Shown: positions 36,152 to 45,944, numbered from the stretch's first letter. The stretch is DNA of 64,000 nt from Weissella bombi (GCF_900094835.1 NZ_FMAO01000005.1:1-64000), one strand, 5' to 3'. The notes: generated by a model from the sequence alone, not told the origin. Translations and numbers: made by a program.

Positions 36152-36832
36152 CTATGCTCCTATCAATGAACCGATTAAATAAGTAATAATCATCGTAAAA
36201 GCGCCTGCCATTAAATTACGAATGGTTGCTTTTTGTTCATCAGCGCCGGATAACCGTGCTGCTAAAAATCCAGTGATACCTAAAGCAATTAAAACAGCAA
36301 CCCCGGTTGCAAGAATACGAATATGCTGTGGCAATAACGTAATTGCTAACATTGGTAACAACGATCCCAGTGGGAATGAAATCATTGAGGCTATTGCTGC
36401 TGAAATAGCAGATATTTCATGATTTTGTGTAAAGCCATAACGTTCTTTAATTGTTGTTCCCAATGGATCTTGATTCATTAATTCAGTGGTTGCAGTCAAT
36501 GCTAATTCCTTTGAAATCCCCTGATCCATATAACGCTGTTGAACAAAGTTGAACTCTTGATCATAATGATCTTGGAGCGCTTTTTTCTGTGAAGCAACAG
36601 CTTGCACTTGAGCATCATTTTCGGAATGAACTGAAACATATTCACCCATCGCCATAGAAACGGTTCCGGCTAAAGCACCTGCAAAGCCAGCGATAAAGAT
36701 TGCAAAGGAACTCACAGTTGCGCCGGCAACACCAATAACAATACCGGAGACAGATAAAATACCGTCGTTAGCGCCCATTACAGCTGCACGAATAATATTA
36801 TTTCTTTGTGCTAAATCTTGACTTGCTTTCAT
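36152..36832 (-). CDS. VIT1/CCC1-family metal transporter (first of pair)
   Basis: 226 residues with the same architecture as its downstream paralogue: AVMGANDGILSVSGIVIGVAGA (~17-38), SMAMGEYVSVHSENDAQ (~60-76), five membrane helices. The two differ throughout, so the duplication is old. AGGAGG RBS; a -10-like TATAAT lies near 36859. Probably Fe2+/Mn2+ efflux or detoxification; the substrate cannot be read from sequence. Confidence 0.9.
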   Translation of the reverse strand: MKASQDLAQRNNIIRAAVMGANDGILSVSGIVIGVAGATVSSFAIFIAGFAGALAGTVSMAMGEYVSVHSENDAQVQAVASQKKALQDHYDQEFNFVQQRYMDQGISKELALTATTELMNQDPLGTTIKERYGFTQNHEISAISAAIASMISFPLGSLLPMLAITLLPQHIRILATGVAVLIALGITGFLAARLSGADEQKATIRNLMAGAFTMIITYLIGSLIGA

Positions 36833-36986
36833 GTTATACCTCCTGATAATTCGCCTTAATTATACACGTTATAAAATCAAAAATGTTCATGACTTAAAGT
36901 AAGAATTTTTCCATAGTAAAAAATAGTCCTGATTATCAGACAATACACTATTAAAGCTAGATTAGGTAGCAAGCGTGCATACAAAA

Positions 36987-37019
36987 ACCGCCAATCTACT
37001 CTATTCGTAAATTGACGGT
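36987..37019 (-). terminator. Terminator of ECF S-component gene
   Basis: ACCGTCAAT pairs with ATTGGCGGT (one G-U) around a 15-nt loop, followed on the minus strand by TTTTTG; 8 bp after the stop. Confidence 0.8.
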
Positions 37020-37026
37020 CTTCATA

Positions 37027-37644
37027 TTAATTTAACTGTCTTTTTAAATAAGTTAAAACGGGTATGCCAATCAACGGTACTAAAATTGCACCCGCAATAA
37101 TTTCAAAAATACCGTTAAAGCCTGCAATTGAGACAATTAACCACTGTGCTAAATTCGTACTAGGAATACCTGTAAATGAAGTATCCATAATCGTAAAACT
37201 CAACCAAGTAATGATAAGGACTAAGCCAGTATTTACTACAGCTGACAAACCACCTAACACACTTAACCACAGACCTTGTTTTTTGACATCACGTTGTTGC
37301 ACAAATTTTTGATATAAATAACCAATCAAAAGTCCAACTACTATTCGTGGTACTAATGCTGTAATTGGATTACGAAAAATTAAAGCACCAATACTAGGAA
37401 CGCTAGACCAAGCATGCCAAAGTGAATATGCACCCCAAACAAAACCTAGTAAAGCACCACCTTTAGGTCCTAAAACCATACCACCAATCGCAACTGTATA
37501 GGTAATAATTGTCACTGCTGCCCCGATGGCGAATGCTCCTAACGGCAAAGTACCTAGCCAAGGGACGATTGATTGTAACAAAACAATTCCAATGAATAAG
37601 GCAGTTAAAACCAACTGTCTACTTTTATTCATACGCGGTTGCAT
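37027..37644 (-). CDS. ECF transporter S component (vitamin-uptake subunit, substrate unknown)
   Basis: 205 residues, about six transmembrane helices, [28 protein letters not shown] start, [18 protein letters not shown] (~59-76) and [16 protein letters not shown] (~97-112) are typical of the ECF_trnsprt S-component family, near the pantothenate (PanT)-like branch. It would work with an EcfAA'T module encoded elsewhere. No riboswitch was recognised upstream, so the substrate is not decided. Confidence 0.82.
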   Translation of the reverse strand: MQPRMNKSRQLVLTALFIGIVLLQSIVPWLGTLPLGAFAIGAAVTIITYTVAIGGMVLGPKGGALLGFVWGAYSLWHAWSSVPSIGALIFRNPITALVPRIVVGLLIGYLYQKFVQQRDVKKQGLWLSVLGGLSAVVNTGLVLIITWLSFTIMDTSFTGIPSTNLAQWLIVSIAGFNGIFEIIAGAILVPLIGIPVLTYLKRQLN

Positions 37645-37758
37645 CCGTGTTCCTCCAAATTCATTGTTAAATTTTATAAAAAATATCCATTAATTATCAT
37701 ACAACAAATGTTTAGAATTATTATACAAAATCTTTTATATTGTTTATAAAGCAAATTA

Positions 37759-37789
37759 AAAGGAGATGCAAATTTTAAGCATCCCCTTT
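37759..37789 (-). terminator. Terminator of aminotransferase gene
   Basis: AAAGGAGATGC/GCATCCCCTTT stem (one mismatch), 9-nt loop, then TTTTAATTT on the minus strand. Confidence 0.75.
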
Positions 37790-37797
37790 CGATATTT

Positions 37798-38985
37798 TTA
37801 TTTATTACTACGTTTCTTATCAAAATAAACGTTCATACGTCGAATTGCTTCTTGCAAATCTTCATCAGATGCTGCATAAGAAATACGAACATATTCTGGT
37901 GTGTATTCTGAGAAAGCCGCACCAGGAATTACTGCAACGTGACCATTTTGAGCCAAATCCATTGCAAAAGCTTCACTATCTTGATTCATATCAGCTGGAA
38001 TTTTGGCAAAGATATAAAAAGCACCCTCGGCCGGCACAACTTCAAAGCCTAGTTCTTCTAAGCGTGGTACCATCCAGTCACGACGCTTCTTATAAACACT
38101 GCGCATTCCATCCGCAACATTAGCAGATTTTGTCAAAGCAACAGTTGCACCATCTTGAATAAACTTAGGCAAAGCAAATGTTAGTGCCTCATGAACTTTT
38201 TGCGCCTGATCAACGAAAGCCTTGTCAGCAATAATAAACCCAATACGGTAACCCGTCATCGCATGTGACTTTGATAAACCAGTCATCAAAATTGATTGTT
38301 CTGGCAATAGACTAACCATTGAGACGTGCTCTTGATCATATGTTAATTGTGCATAAATTTCATCAGAAATCACCCATAGATGATACTTCTTAAAGACATC
38401 TGCAAGTGCCTCTAACTCTTCACGACTATAAGTTACCCCAGTTGGGTTCACAGGATAATTAAATAGCACAGCCTTGATATTTACATCAGACTCTTCAATA
38501 GTCTGGGCGACTAACTCCGGTGTTAATTTAAAATTAGTTGGTCGTGTATTAACAGCAATCTTTTTACCACGCGCTAAATCTAACGATGCCGTATATGGTG
38601 CATACGCTGGTTCAGGAATCATCAATCCTTCCCCTTCATTTAGCAAAGTCATAAAAATAACATTGATAGCTTCTGATGCCCCCACTGTAACAATAACATT
38701 ATTTTCATTATCAAATGGCAAGTCATAACGTGAACTATAGTATGCTGCGGCTGCTTGACGTAAATCACGCTCCCCCTGCGCATCAGCATAATGTGAATTG
38801 TTATTAGTAATCGATGAAATTACAGCGTTCTTGATATTATCATCAACATTAAATCCCGGTTCACCAAATGTTAAACGTAACAAATCTGGAATGTCACGCA
38901 CTTGTTTTTGAAAGCCAGTCAACCCATCAGGTACTAGGCTAGTGACTTTTGTATTTAGCGGTTGTACAAATTCATTTTGCGTCAT
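37798..38985 (-). CDS. Class I/II pyridoxal-phosphate aminotransferase (PatA-like paralogue)
   Basis: 395 residues. GxGEPGFN-type start LTFGEPGFN (~34-42), VGASEAINV (~101-109), NYPVNPTGVTYS (~169-180), and the PLP Lys in GLSKSHAMTGYR (~232-243). Clearly paralogous to the aminotransferase at 41180-42361 in the lysine operon. Aspartate/aromatic or N-acetyl-DAP aminotransferase activity is possible. Single gene with own terminator; RBS weak. Confidence 0.88.
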   Translation of the reverse strand: MTQNEFVQPLNTKVTSLVPDGLTGFQKQVRDIPDLLRLTFGEPGFNVDDNIKNAVISSITNNNSHYADAQGERDLRQAAAAYYSSRYDLPFDNENNVIVTVGASEAINVIFMTLLNEGEGLMIPEPAYAPYTASLDLARGKKIAVNTRPTNFKLTPELVAQTIEESDVNIKAVLFNYPVNPTGVTYSREELEALADVFKKYHLWVISDEIYAQLTYDQEHVSMVSLLPEQSILMTGLSKSHAMTGYRIGFIIADKAFVDQAQKVHEALTFALPKFIQDGATVALTKSANVADGMRSVYKKRRDWMVPRLEELGFEVVPAEGAFYIFAKIPADMNQDSEAFAMDLAQNGHVAVIPGAAFSEYTPEYVRISYAASDEDLQEAIRRMNVYFDKKRSNK

Positions 38986-39116
38986 CTTAGTTCACTCACA
39001 TTTCTATTTATTTTTTAATCTAATATCATTATAAAGTAAAATGGTATTTCTATAAATATCGTGTTACTTATTAGAGTTAGTCTTAATTTTACTATTTTCA
39101 TCAACCTTAGTACAGT

Positions 39117-39171
39117 CATTAAAGCGCTTTATTATATCAATTTTATGATAAACTATAGAATATAGTATTCT
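39117..39171 (+). promoter_or_regulatory. cre-like site and palindrome upstream of vanX-like gene
   Basis: TTAAAGCGCTTTA (39119-39131) is a close match to a CcpA cre core. About 27 bp downstream lies AGAATATAGTATTCT (39157-39171), a perfect inverted repeat covering the likely -10 region. Carbon-catabolite control of the dipeptidase gene is inferred. Confidence 0.45.
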
Positions 39172-39216
39172 CATAAAATAACTATTTTTTAATTATTAAA
39201 CCCAAGGAGGCACAAG

Positions 39217-39954
39217 ATGTTAGATTTTACTGACACGCCAATTGAAGCACCCATTAAGGATTGGGAATGGGCACCCATCAAAGAAGTTCCAATTAAAGAT
39301 AATAACGAGCCCTTGGTTTCATTAAGTTATTTACCTGAAAAAATGATTGTTAGCCCACAATATTTCATTCAGGATTTACCAGGTACCTACCCTGAATTAT
39401 ACGTGCGCGCACACGTGCAAGAAAAATTAGTCGAGGCTGCTCGTAAGCTACCTTATGGTTATAAATTTGTTATCTTTGACACTTGGCGTAGTATTCCAAC
39501 ACAACAAGCCCTATTTGACCAAATGAAATTATTCGTTAAACGTGATAATCCTGATTATTCAGATGAAGAAGTCCAACAAGCCGCACTACGAATTGTTGCA
39601 TTACCTTCAACTGATCCAAAAAAGCCATCACCACATAACACTGGTGGCTCAGTCGATCTATCAATCATTGATGAAAAAGGACGTTTATTAAACATGGGTA
39701 GTCCCTTTGATGACATCAGCTTGCGTGCAAAAACAACCTATTATGAGGTAGACGATACTTCTGATGAGTATGATGAAGCACGTCGTAATCGTCGACTACT
39801 TTACCACATCATGATTCAATCTGGTTTTACCAACTATACTGAAGAGTGGTGGCATTTTGATTATGGTAATCAAAATTGGGCTAAATTAAGCAACCAAGAT
39901 GCTGCGCTTTACGGGGCAACAAAGCCTGTCTTTCCTTGGGTAAAAGCCTATTAA
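39217..39954 (+). CDS. D-alanyl-D-alanine dipeptidase (VanX/Aad-like)
   Basis: 245 residues, AAGGAGG RBS. VanX/DdpX zinc peptidase motifs: Arg in DTWRSIPTQQALF (~88-100), zinc ligands in SPHNTGGSVDLS (~128-139: His, Asp) and EEWWHFDYG (~207-215: catalytic Glu, His). No signal peptide, so it is cytosolic and would hydrolyse free D-Ala-D-Ala. Leuconostocaceae and many lactobacilli build D-Ala-D-Lac precursors and resist vancomycin intrinsically; removing D-Ala-D-Ala would fit that, but nutrient use is also possible. Confidence 0.93.
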   Translation: MLDFTDTPIEAPIKDWEWAPIKEVPIKDNNEPLVSLSYLPEKMIVSPQYFIQDLPGTYPELYVRAHVQEKLVEAARKLPYGYKFVIFDTWRSIPTQQALFDQMKLFVKRDNPDYSDEEVQQAALRIVALPSTDPKKPSPHNTGGSVDLSIIDEKGRLLNMGSPFDDISLRAKTTYYEVDDTSDEYDEARRNRRLLYHIMIQSGFTNYTEEWWHFDYGNQNWAKLSNQDAALYGATKPVFPWVKAY

Positions 39955-39974
39955 ACATAAATAACTATACAAAC

Positions 39975-40020
39975 AAAAAGCGTTAATCCAACCATTAAAG
40001 TGGCGAGATTAACGCTTTTT
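39975..40020. terminator. Bidirectional terminator between vanX-like gene and lysine operon
   Basis: 14-bp perfect stem AAAAAGCGTTAATC with its complement, T-runs on both strands. It serves the converging dipeptidase gene and asd. Confidence 0.92.
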
Positions 40021-40040
40021 ATTTTATTAAACACTTATAT

Positions 40041-41105
40041 CTAGGCTTGACTATGAATCAAATCACGCTTGGCTAGTTCTTCAGCAATTTGAACTGTATT
40101 CCACGCAGCGCCTTTTAGCAGATTATCGGAAACAACCCACATATTAAAACTACCTGGGTTTTCAACATCAGCACGAACACGACCGACAAAAGTTTCACGT
40201 TTACCAACTGCATTTAATGGTTGTGGATAAACTTGGTTAGCCGGATCGTCTTCTAAAACAACACCTGGTGCTGTTGCCAAAAGTTGCTGCACATCAGCAC
40301 GAGTTGCAGTTTCATCATCAACAGTAACATAGACCGACTCACCATGACCAACTGGTACAGGTACTCGCACAGCCGTTGCAGTCACCTTGATTTGTGTTGC
40401 CTTAGGATCCCCAAACATAATTTTTTTCGTCTCCTGCATCATTTTTTGTTCTTCATAGGTGTAACCATCATCTTGGAACACATCAATCTGTGGCAACAAA
40501 TTAAAAGCTAATGGATAATGCTTCTTATCGCCCTTAGTTGGTAAAATTTCAGCTGTTTCAGTTTCACCATCTAAATGTTGTTGTGCTTGTTGTAGTAATT
40601 CATCCCAAGCACGTTGTCCTGCACCTGAAGCTGCTTGATATGTTGAAACAATTACCTGCTTCAAGCCATATGCCTTACGCAACGGTTCAAGTGCCACCAC
40701 CATTTGAATTGTTGAACAATTAGGATTAGCAATAATACCATGGTGGTTAGTTAACGCATCTGGATTAACTTCTGGTACCACCAAAGGGACATTTGGGTCC
40801 ATACGCCATCTTGATGAATTATCAACAGCAACCGCTCCACGCTTTACAGCCTCTGGTAATAACTCACCTGCTAAAGTTCCACCTGCTGAAGCCAAAACTA
40901 AATCAACACCATCAAAAGATTCTGGCTTGGCTTCCTCTACCGTAATTGATTGTCCTTTAAATTGACGTGTTTGACCAGCTGAACGTGATGATGCTAATAA
41001 TTTCAATGATTTTACTGGAATCGTTGATTGTTCTAACTGTGCCAAAATACGTGTCCCTACTGCACCGGTTGCTCCTAAAATTGCAACTTGATATCCTTCA
41101 CTCAT
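40041..41105 (-). CDS. asd: Aspartate-semialdehyde dehydrogenase
   Basis: 354 residues from ATG 41105 (GGGGG upstream; a TTG five codons earlier is possible). NADP motif AILGATGAVGTRIL (~6-19), active-site Cys in ANPNCSTIQMV (~127-137), His/Arg region in RVPVPVGHGESV. It reduces aspartyl phosphate to aspartate semialdehyde, branching to lysine, threonine and methionine. Last gene of the lysine-riboswitch operon. Confidence 0.96.
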   Translation of the reverse strand: MSEGYQVAILGATGAVGTRILAQLEQSTIPVKSLKLLASSRSAGQTRQFKGQSITVEEAKPESFDGVDLVLASAGGTLAGELLPEAVKRGAVAVDNSSRWRMDPNVPLVVPEVNPDALTNHHGIIANPNCSTIQMVVALEPLRKAYGLKQVIVSTYQAASGAGQRAWDELLQQAQQHLDGETETAEILPTKGDKKHYPLAFNLLPQIDVFQDDGYTYEEQKMMQETKKIMFGDPKATQIKVTATAVRVPVPVGHGESVYVTVDDETATRADVQQLLATAPGVVLEDDPANQVYPQPLNAVGKRETFVGRVRADVENPGSFNMWVVSDNLLKGAAWNTVQIAEELAKRDLIHSQA

Positions 41106-41179
41106 CCTTTGTTCCCCCAAAAATTTTTCTACACTAAAAGCACAATACTGAAAAACTCAGTTGTGCTTTACAATATTAT

Positions 41180-42361
41180 TTATTTTTTCAAATCAACATA
41201 ATGCTTTAGACGTGTCATTGCAGTCTGTAAATCCTCCGTTGAAGCTGCATAAGAAATACGAATATAGCCTTCACCACCAGCACCAAAAATTGAACCTGGT
41301 GCAATACCTAATTTAACCGTGTCTGCTAAATCATATACAAACTCAAGATCATTTGTATTTAGGAATTCTGGGATTTTGGCGAAAATATAAAAGGCACCAC
41401 CCGGTTGTGCAGCTGTAAACCCTGCCTTAGCTAGACCATCTAAGACAAGATCGCGGCGCTTTTTATAAACGTCACGCATAGCGACAGGATCTTCACGACC
41501 ATTACGCAATGCTTCCGTAGCACCTGCCATCATTGGGCCTGGTGCTGTTGACACCATTGACTGGTGGGCTTTACCAACCTGAGCCATCAGTGCAGCCGGA
41601 CCGACAACGTAACCAACACGATAACCTGTCATAGCATGTGACTTTGATAAACCACTAATCAAAATGGTCTGCTCTGGTAGCAATTTAGCCATTGACGTGT
41701 GCTTAGCATCGTATACTAGCTCTGCATAAATTTCATCAGAAATAACCAACAAGTTATGTTCGCGCAAAATTTCAGCTAATGCTTCTAATTCAGCAACCGA
41801 ATAAGTCACACCTGTTGGATTTGATGGATAATTCAACAAAATTGCTTTTGCATTCGGATGTGCATTTAACGTTGCGGTTAGTTTTGCTGGCGTTACGATA
41901 AAATCAGGTGCTGTATTCAACCCAATTACTTCAATATTACGTGTCTTTGCAACTGACTCGTAAAGTGGAAATGTTGGCGTTGGCACAATTAACTCATCTC
42001 CTGGATTAAATAAAGCATGGAAAGTTGCATTAATTGCTTCAGCAGCCCCTACTGTAACACTAATCTCTGATTTTGGATCATATCTTGGAGTATCAAAACG
42101 CTCTGTCAAATAGTCTGAAATAGCTTCGCGTAATGCCATTACACCTTGAGATGGTGAATAATGTGAATCGTCAGCAGCAACGTCATCAATAATTGCCTGC
42201 TTAACATGTTCCGGTGCTGAAAAATCAGGCTCACCCAATGTTAATTTTAAAATACCATCTATCTTTGAAAACTTATCGTCAACCACCCGAATTGGTGATG
42301 GGACAACATTGGCCAATGTTTTATTGATTTGACCGACTAACGCTTCATTCACTTCCACCAT
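41180..42361 (-). CDS. patA: Aminotransferase of the acetyl-DAP lysine pathway (PatA-like)
   Basis: 393 residues, AAGGAG RBS. LTLGEPDFSAP (~36-46), VGAAEAINA (~104-112), NYPSNPTGVTYS (~172-183), PLP Lys in GLSKSHAMTGYR (~235-246). Placement between dapB and asd supports N-acetyl-L,L-diaminopimelate (N-acetyl-2-amino-6-oxopimelate) aminotransferase activity, the step between DapH and DapL. Confidence 0.9.
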   Translation of the reverse strand: MVEVNEALVGQINKTLANVVPSPIRVVDDKFSKIDGILKLTLGEPDFSAPEHVKQAIIDDVAADDSHYSPSQGVMALREAISDYLTERFDTPRYDPKSEISVTVGAAEAINATFHALFNPGDELIVPTPTFPLYESVAKTRNIEVIGLNTAPDFIVTPAKLTATLNAHPNAKAILLNYPSNPTGVTYSVAELEALAEILREHNLLVISDEIYAELVYDAKHTSMAKLLPEQTILISGLSKSHAMTGYRVGYVVGPAALMAQVGKAHQSMVSTAPGPMMAGATEALRNGREDPVAMRDVYKKRRDLVLDGLAKAGFTAAQPGGAFYIFAKIPEFLNTNDLEFVYDLADTVKLGIAPGSIFGAGGEGYIRISYAASTEDLQTAMTRLKHYVDLKK

Positions 42362-42404
42362 TTTTTACTTCTCCTTGGCATCCTAGCCTATGTTCTATTA
42401 TCTA

Positions 42405-43145
42405 TTATAATACCTTGTCCAAGCCTGTTTGCAATCCCTCAACAGTCTCAATCTGACGGATGGCTAAGGCAACACCACCCATAAATGATTCACGAGTAAA
42501 TGATGTTTGCTTGATACGTAATGTTTCTCCTGGAGCGCCAAATACAACCTCTTCTTCAGCAACATAACCCGGTAAACGCATCGCATGTACAGGTACACCA
42601 TCAATTTGATCACCACGAGCAGCGTCCTCATGGTTAGTAACAACTGGTGTTTGTTCACGTGCTTGGACAATTGCCTGAGCTGTAGCACGTGCTGTTCCAG
42701 AAGGTGCATCGACTTTCTTAGGATTATGAATTTCTAACACTTCAGCATCTGGTAAGTACTTTGCAGCTTGGGCGGCAAACTGCATTAGCAAAACACCTGA
42801 CAGTGAAAAATTAGGTACAATCAAAGTTGATTGACCATTGTCTTCACTCAGCCGTGCTAACTGATCAACTTGCTCTGCTTGTAAACCACTCGTACCAACC
42901 ACTAAATTAAAACCATGTTGCAATGCATATGTGCCATTATCGAACGCTGCATCTGGTCGTGTAACATCAACCCACACATCGGCCGTAACGTTAACATCAG
43001 TCAAAGATGTAAAGACCGGCACATCACTTTCACTTGGCGTATGTGCTAAAATGCCGACAAGTTCTAAATCCGCTTCATTTGCAATTAATTGTTGAATAGC
43101 GCGCCCCATCTTACCGAAGCCACCAGCTAAAAATACAGTTGTCAT
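42405..43145 (-). CDS. dapB: 4-hydroxy-tetrahydrodipicolinate reductase
   Basis: 246 residues from ATG 43145 (AAAGGG upstream; ATG 43151, overlapping the dapA stop as TAATG, is equally possible). NAD(P) motif LAGGFGKMGRAI (~5-16), LEIHNPKKVDAPSGTA (~143-158) with catalytic His/Lys, and the C-terminal TSFTRESFMGG. It reduces HTPA in lysine/DAP synthesis. Directly behind dapA. Confidence 0.95.
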   Translation of the reverse strand: MTTVFLAGGFGKMGRAIQQLIANEADLELVGILAHTPSESDVPVFTSLTDVNVTADVWVDVTRPDAAFDNGTYALQHGFNLVVGTSGLQAEQVDQLARLSEDNGQSTLIVPNFSLSGVLLMQFAAQAAKYLPDAEVLEIHNPKKVDAPSGTARATAQAIVQAREQTPVVTNHEDAARGDQIDGVPVHAMRLPGYVAEEEVVFGAPGETLRIKQTSFTRESFMGGVALAIRQIETVEGLQTGLDKVL

Positions 43146-43150
43146 GTACA

Positions 43151-44026
43151 TTATCCCTTTCGATCAAGTTTTGCTAAAACGTCCTGCGTTTCCGCTTCAT
43201 CCAACGGTAAGATTGGCAAGCGGGTTACATTTTGTACCTCACCTTGATGTGCCAAAACCGCTTTAACTGGTGATGGCGATGGGTAGCTAAACAAGGCTAA
43301 CATCTTTGGGGTTAACCAGCGTTGCATTTCACCTGCCTTAACAACATCACCTGAAGCTAGCGCTGCAAACAAATCCGTCATTTCTTTACTATATAAATGG
43401 GCCGCAACTGAAATAGTTCCAGCAGCACCAACAGCCTTAGCAGCCAAAGTTTGTGAGTCTTCCCCTGTGTAAACCTTAAAATCAGCTGGCGCATGTTCAA
43501 CTAGATAGGCTAAATCATCAATACTTGTGACTTGTTTAACTGCGTTAATATTTGGATGCTCTGCTAATGTTAGAACACTTTCATTCGTCAAACCGACTAC
43601 TGAACGTCCCGGAATATTGTAAACCATCACTGGCACAGTTGAAGCATCGGCAATTGCCTTAAAATGCGCAATCATCCCCTTCTGGTTTGGCTTACTGTAA
43701 TAAGGTGTCACCGCCAAAACAGCATCAACACCAGCAATACCACTTACCTCTTTTGCTAGTGCAACTGAGTTAGCAGTGTTATTATCACCCACATTTGCAA
43801 TCACTGGCCCATGGTCACCAACCTTGGCTGCAAAGTATGCATACAAAGCAATCTTTTCAGCATGTGTTAATGTTGGTGATTCACCTGTTGTGCCACCAAT
43901 CACAAATCCTTGTGAACCCTCAGAAATCAAACGGCTTGTCAATGAATCCAAAGCCGGATAATCAATGGTATTATCTTGCGTAAATGGCGTAATAATCGCC
44001 GTAATCAAAGAAATATCTTCATACAT
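43151..44026 (-). CDS. dapA: 4-hydroxy-tetrahydrodipicolinate synthase
   Basis: 291 residues from ATG 44026, which fits the family start (ISLITAIITPF); a longer frame to 44059 overlaps dapL. TTGESPTLTHAEK (~45-57), VYNIPGRSV (~133-141, Tyr) and Schiff-base Lys in NAVKQVT (~160-166). It condenses pyruvate and aspartate semialdehyde, the first lysine-specific step. Confidence 0.95.
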   Translation of the reverse strand: MYEDISLITAIITPFTQDNTIDYPALDSLTSRLISEGSQGFVIGGTTGESPTLTHAEKIALYAYFAAKVGDHGPVIANVGDNNTANSVALAKEVSGIAGVDAVLAVTPYYSKPNQKGMIAHFKAIADASTVPVMVYNIPGRSVVGLTNESVLTLAEHPNINAVKQVTSIDDLAYLVEHAPADFKVYTGEDSQTLAAKAVGAAGTISVAAHLYSKEMTDLFAALASGDVVKAGEMQRWLTPKMLALFSYPSPSPVKAVLAHQGEVQNVTRLPILPLDEAETQDVLAKLDRKG

Positions 44027-44040
44027 TTTATTCACACTTT

Positions 44041-45192
44041 CTATTGTTTCATTCGCCAATCCAAAAACTTAATCATTGCGTGAACACCCGGCTCAATTGC
44101 TGATTCATCAGGTGCTAAGTGACTATCATGTAACCCATGTTCAGCATCACCAACACCTAACCAAAACATCGTGCCTGGAATTTGATTAATTAAATAACCA
44201 AAATCTTCACCCGTCATCGCTGGTTGTGATACCGCAAAATCAACATCTTCGTCATTTGCCATAAAAGTCATAAATGCAGCGGTTGTCTTTTCATCATTAT
44301 TAACCGGCCAATAACCACCTTGATTTAATTCAAGATCAAAGGTTACGCCATACATCGTTGCTAAACTTTGGGCAATCTCACGTACACGCTGTTGCATCAT
44401 TTCTAAGTCAGCTTGTTGAAAGGCGCGAATGGTACCAGCCAACTGCGCTTCATTAGGAATAACATTACCAATCGTTCCTGCCTGCAATTTACCAATCGTA
44501 ATAACGCCACCATGTACTGGATCAACATTTCGTGAAACCACTGTTTGGACTGCCATCACAAATGAGGCAGCCGCCACGATTACATCCTGCGCTTGATGTG
44601 GAAAAGCCGCATGACCACCATGTCCTTTAATCGTCAAATGGATTTCAGTAGTCCCTGCAAATAGCGTTCCTTGTCGCGTTGCAATTTGACCGGCCGGCAT
44701 TGCCGGTTGATCATGCAATGCATAAAATTCATCCGGTCGCCATTCATCAACAAACGTTCCCAATTCATATAATTGTTTACCACCTGCCTGTTCTTCTTCA
44801 GCTGGTTGAAACAAAAAAATCATATTGTCTGTTGGCTGATGCTCTGCAAAATGCGCTAATACACCTAATGCAACCGTCATATGAATATCATGACCACAAG
44901 CATGCATCACGCCCGCATTTTGTGATGCATATGGTAACTGTGTTTCTTCACTTATTGGTAAGGCATCAATATCTGTCCGATAACCTACTGTTCTTTTGGG
45001 ATTACTACCGGTTAATCGCACTAACAAGGCCGTTGGAACAGCCGGAATTTCCCGAATAGTTAACCATGGTGACTCCCAAGACAAAATAATATCTTTTAGA
45101 TAAGCCTGCGTTTTAAACTCCGCCATCGATAATTCCGGATAGGTATGTAAATGACGGCGAATCGCAATTAAATCAATATCAGCTATTGCCAT
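44041..45192 (-). CDS. dapL: N-acetyldiaminopimelate deacetylase
   Basis: 383 residues, GGGGAG RBS. M20D amidohydrolase: IRRHLHTYPELSM (~11-23), metal ligands in MHACGHDIHMTVALG (~95-109), Glu pair in FQPAEEEQAGG (~127-137), MTGEDFGYLI near 325. It removes acetate from N-acetyl-L,L-DAP; the dapH/patA neighbours single out this acetyl pathway over other M20D roles. (Some databases use dapL for a different aminotransferase.). Confidence 0.92.
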   Translation of the reverse strand: MAIADIDLIAIRRHLHTYPELSMAEFKTQAYLKDIILSWESPWLTIREIPAVPTALLVRLTGSNPKRTVGYRTDIDALPISEETQLPYASQNAGVMHACGHDIHMTVALGVLAHFAEHQPTDNMIFLFQPAEEEQAGGKQLYELGTFVDEWRPDEFYALHDQPAMPAGQIATRQGTLFAGTTEIHLTIKGHGGHAAFPHQAQDVIVAAASFVMAVQTVVSRNVDPVHGGVITIGKLQAGTIGNVIPNEAQLAGTIRAFQQADLEMMQQRVREIAQSLATMYGVTFDLELNQGGYWPVNNDEKTTAAFMTFMANDEDVDFAVSQPAMTGEDFGYLINQIPGTMFWLGVGDAEHGLHDSHLAPDESAIEPGVHAMIKFLDWRMKQ

Positions 45193-45210
45193 TGCAACTC
45201 CCCTTTCCTA

Positions 45211-45921
45211 TTATAATGAACGTAATGCATCAACCAAAGCTGTTTTAGCTTGTGTCTTTTCATCAATTGTTTTAATAACTTTGGCAGGAACACCTGCAAC
45301 AACGGTATTTGCTGGTACATCCTTCGTAACAATAGCGCCCGCTGCAATGACAGCATTATCTCCAACTTGAACACCTTCGATGACAACTGCATTGGCACCA
45401 ATTAAGACATTATCCCCAATTGTTACTGGTGTTGCTGAAGCAGGTTCAACAACGCCTGCCAATACAGCTCCTGCACCAACATGGCTATGAGCACCAACAA
45501 TGGCACGACCACCTAGGACAGCTCCCATATCAATCATGGTACCGGCACCAATTTCAGCGCCGATATTAATAACTGCGCCCATCATGATAACAGCATTCTC
45601 ACCAATCGCAACTTGATCACGAATGATTGCCCCTGGTTCAATACGAGCGGGTACATTCTCATAATCCAACAACGGTACACCACTATTACGTGCTAACAAT
45701 TCAACATGATAGTCGGTAATCTTATCACCAGCTGCTGCAATAACTGGTTGAATTTCTTGATAATCACCAATTACTGTACCAGTTTTAGTTTCAATAAAAA
45801 CTTGTACAGTTTCTGGCCAAGTAATCTGTGCCAAATCACCAGCTAAAGTAACGCGTGCTGGCGTCTTTTTAGGAGCCGTCGCAATGTAATTAATAATTTC
45901 TTGTGCATCTAAATTGTTCAT
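45211..45921 (-). CDS. dapH: Tetrahydrodipicolinate N-acetyltransferase
   Basis: 236 residues, GGGAG RBS. N-terminal domain ~1-85, then left-handed beta-helix hexapeptide repeats (~90-215: [19 protein letters not shown] and onward), ending in [11 protein letters not shown]. Matches DapH (acetyl-CoA) rather than succinyl DapD. Acetylates tetrahydrodipicolinate. Confidence 0.94.
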   Translation of the reverse strand: MNNLDAQEIINYIATAPKKTPARVTLAGDLAQITWPETVQVFIETKTGTVIGDYQEIQPVIAAAGDKITDYHVELLARNSGVPLLDYENVPARIEPGAIIRDQVAIGENAVIMMGAVINIGAEIGAGTMIDMGAVLGGRAIVGAHSHVGAGAVLAGVVEPASATPVTIGDNVLIGANAVVIEGVQVGDNAVIAAGAIVTKDVPANTVVAGVPAKVIKTIDEKTQAKTALVDALRSL

Positions 45922-45944
45922 TATTTTTCTCCCAAATTCTTTTT

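Noticed and set aside
38986-39216. Small gene in the gap before the VanX-like gene
   Set aside because: No ORF with RBS; the gap is explained by divergent promoters and the cre-like site.
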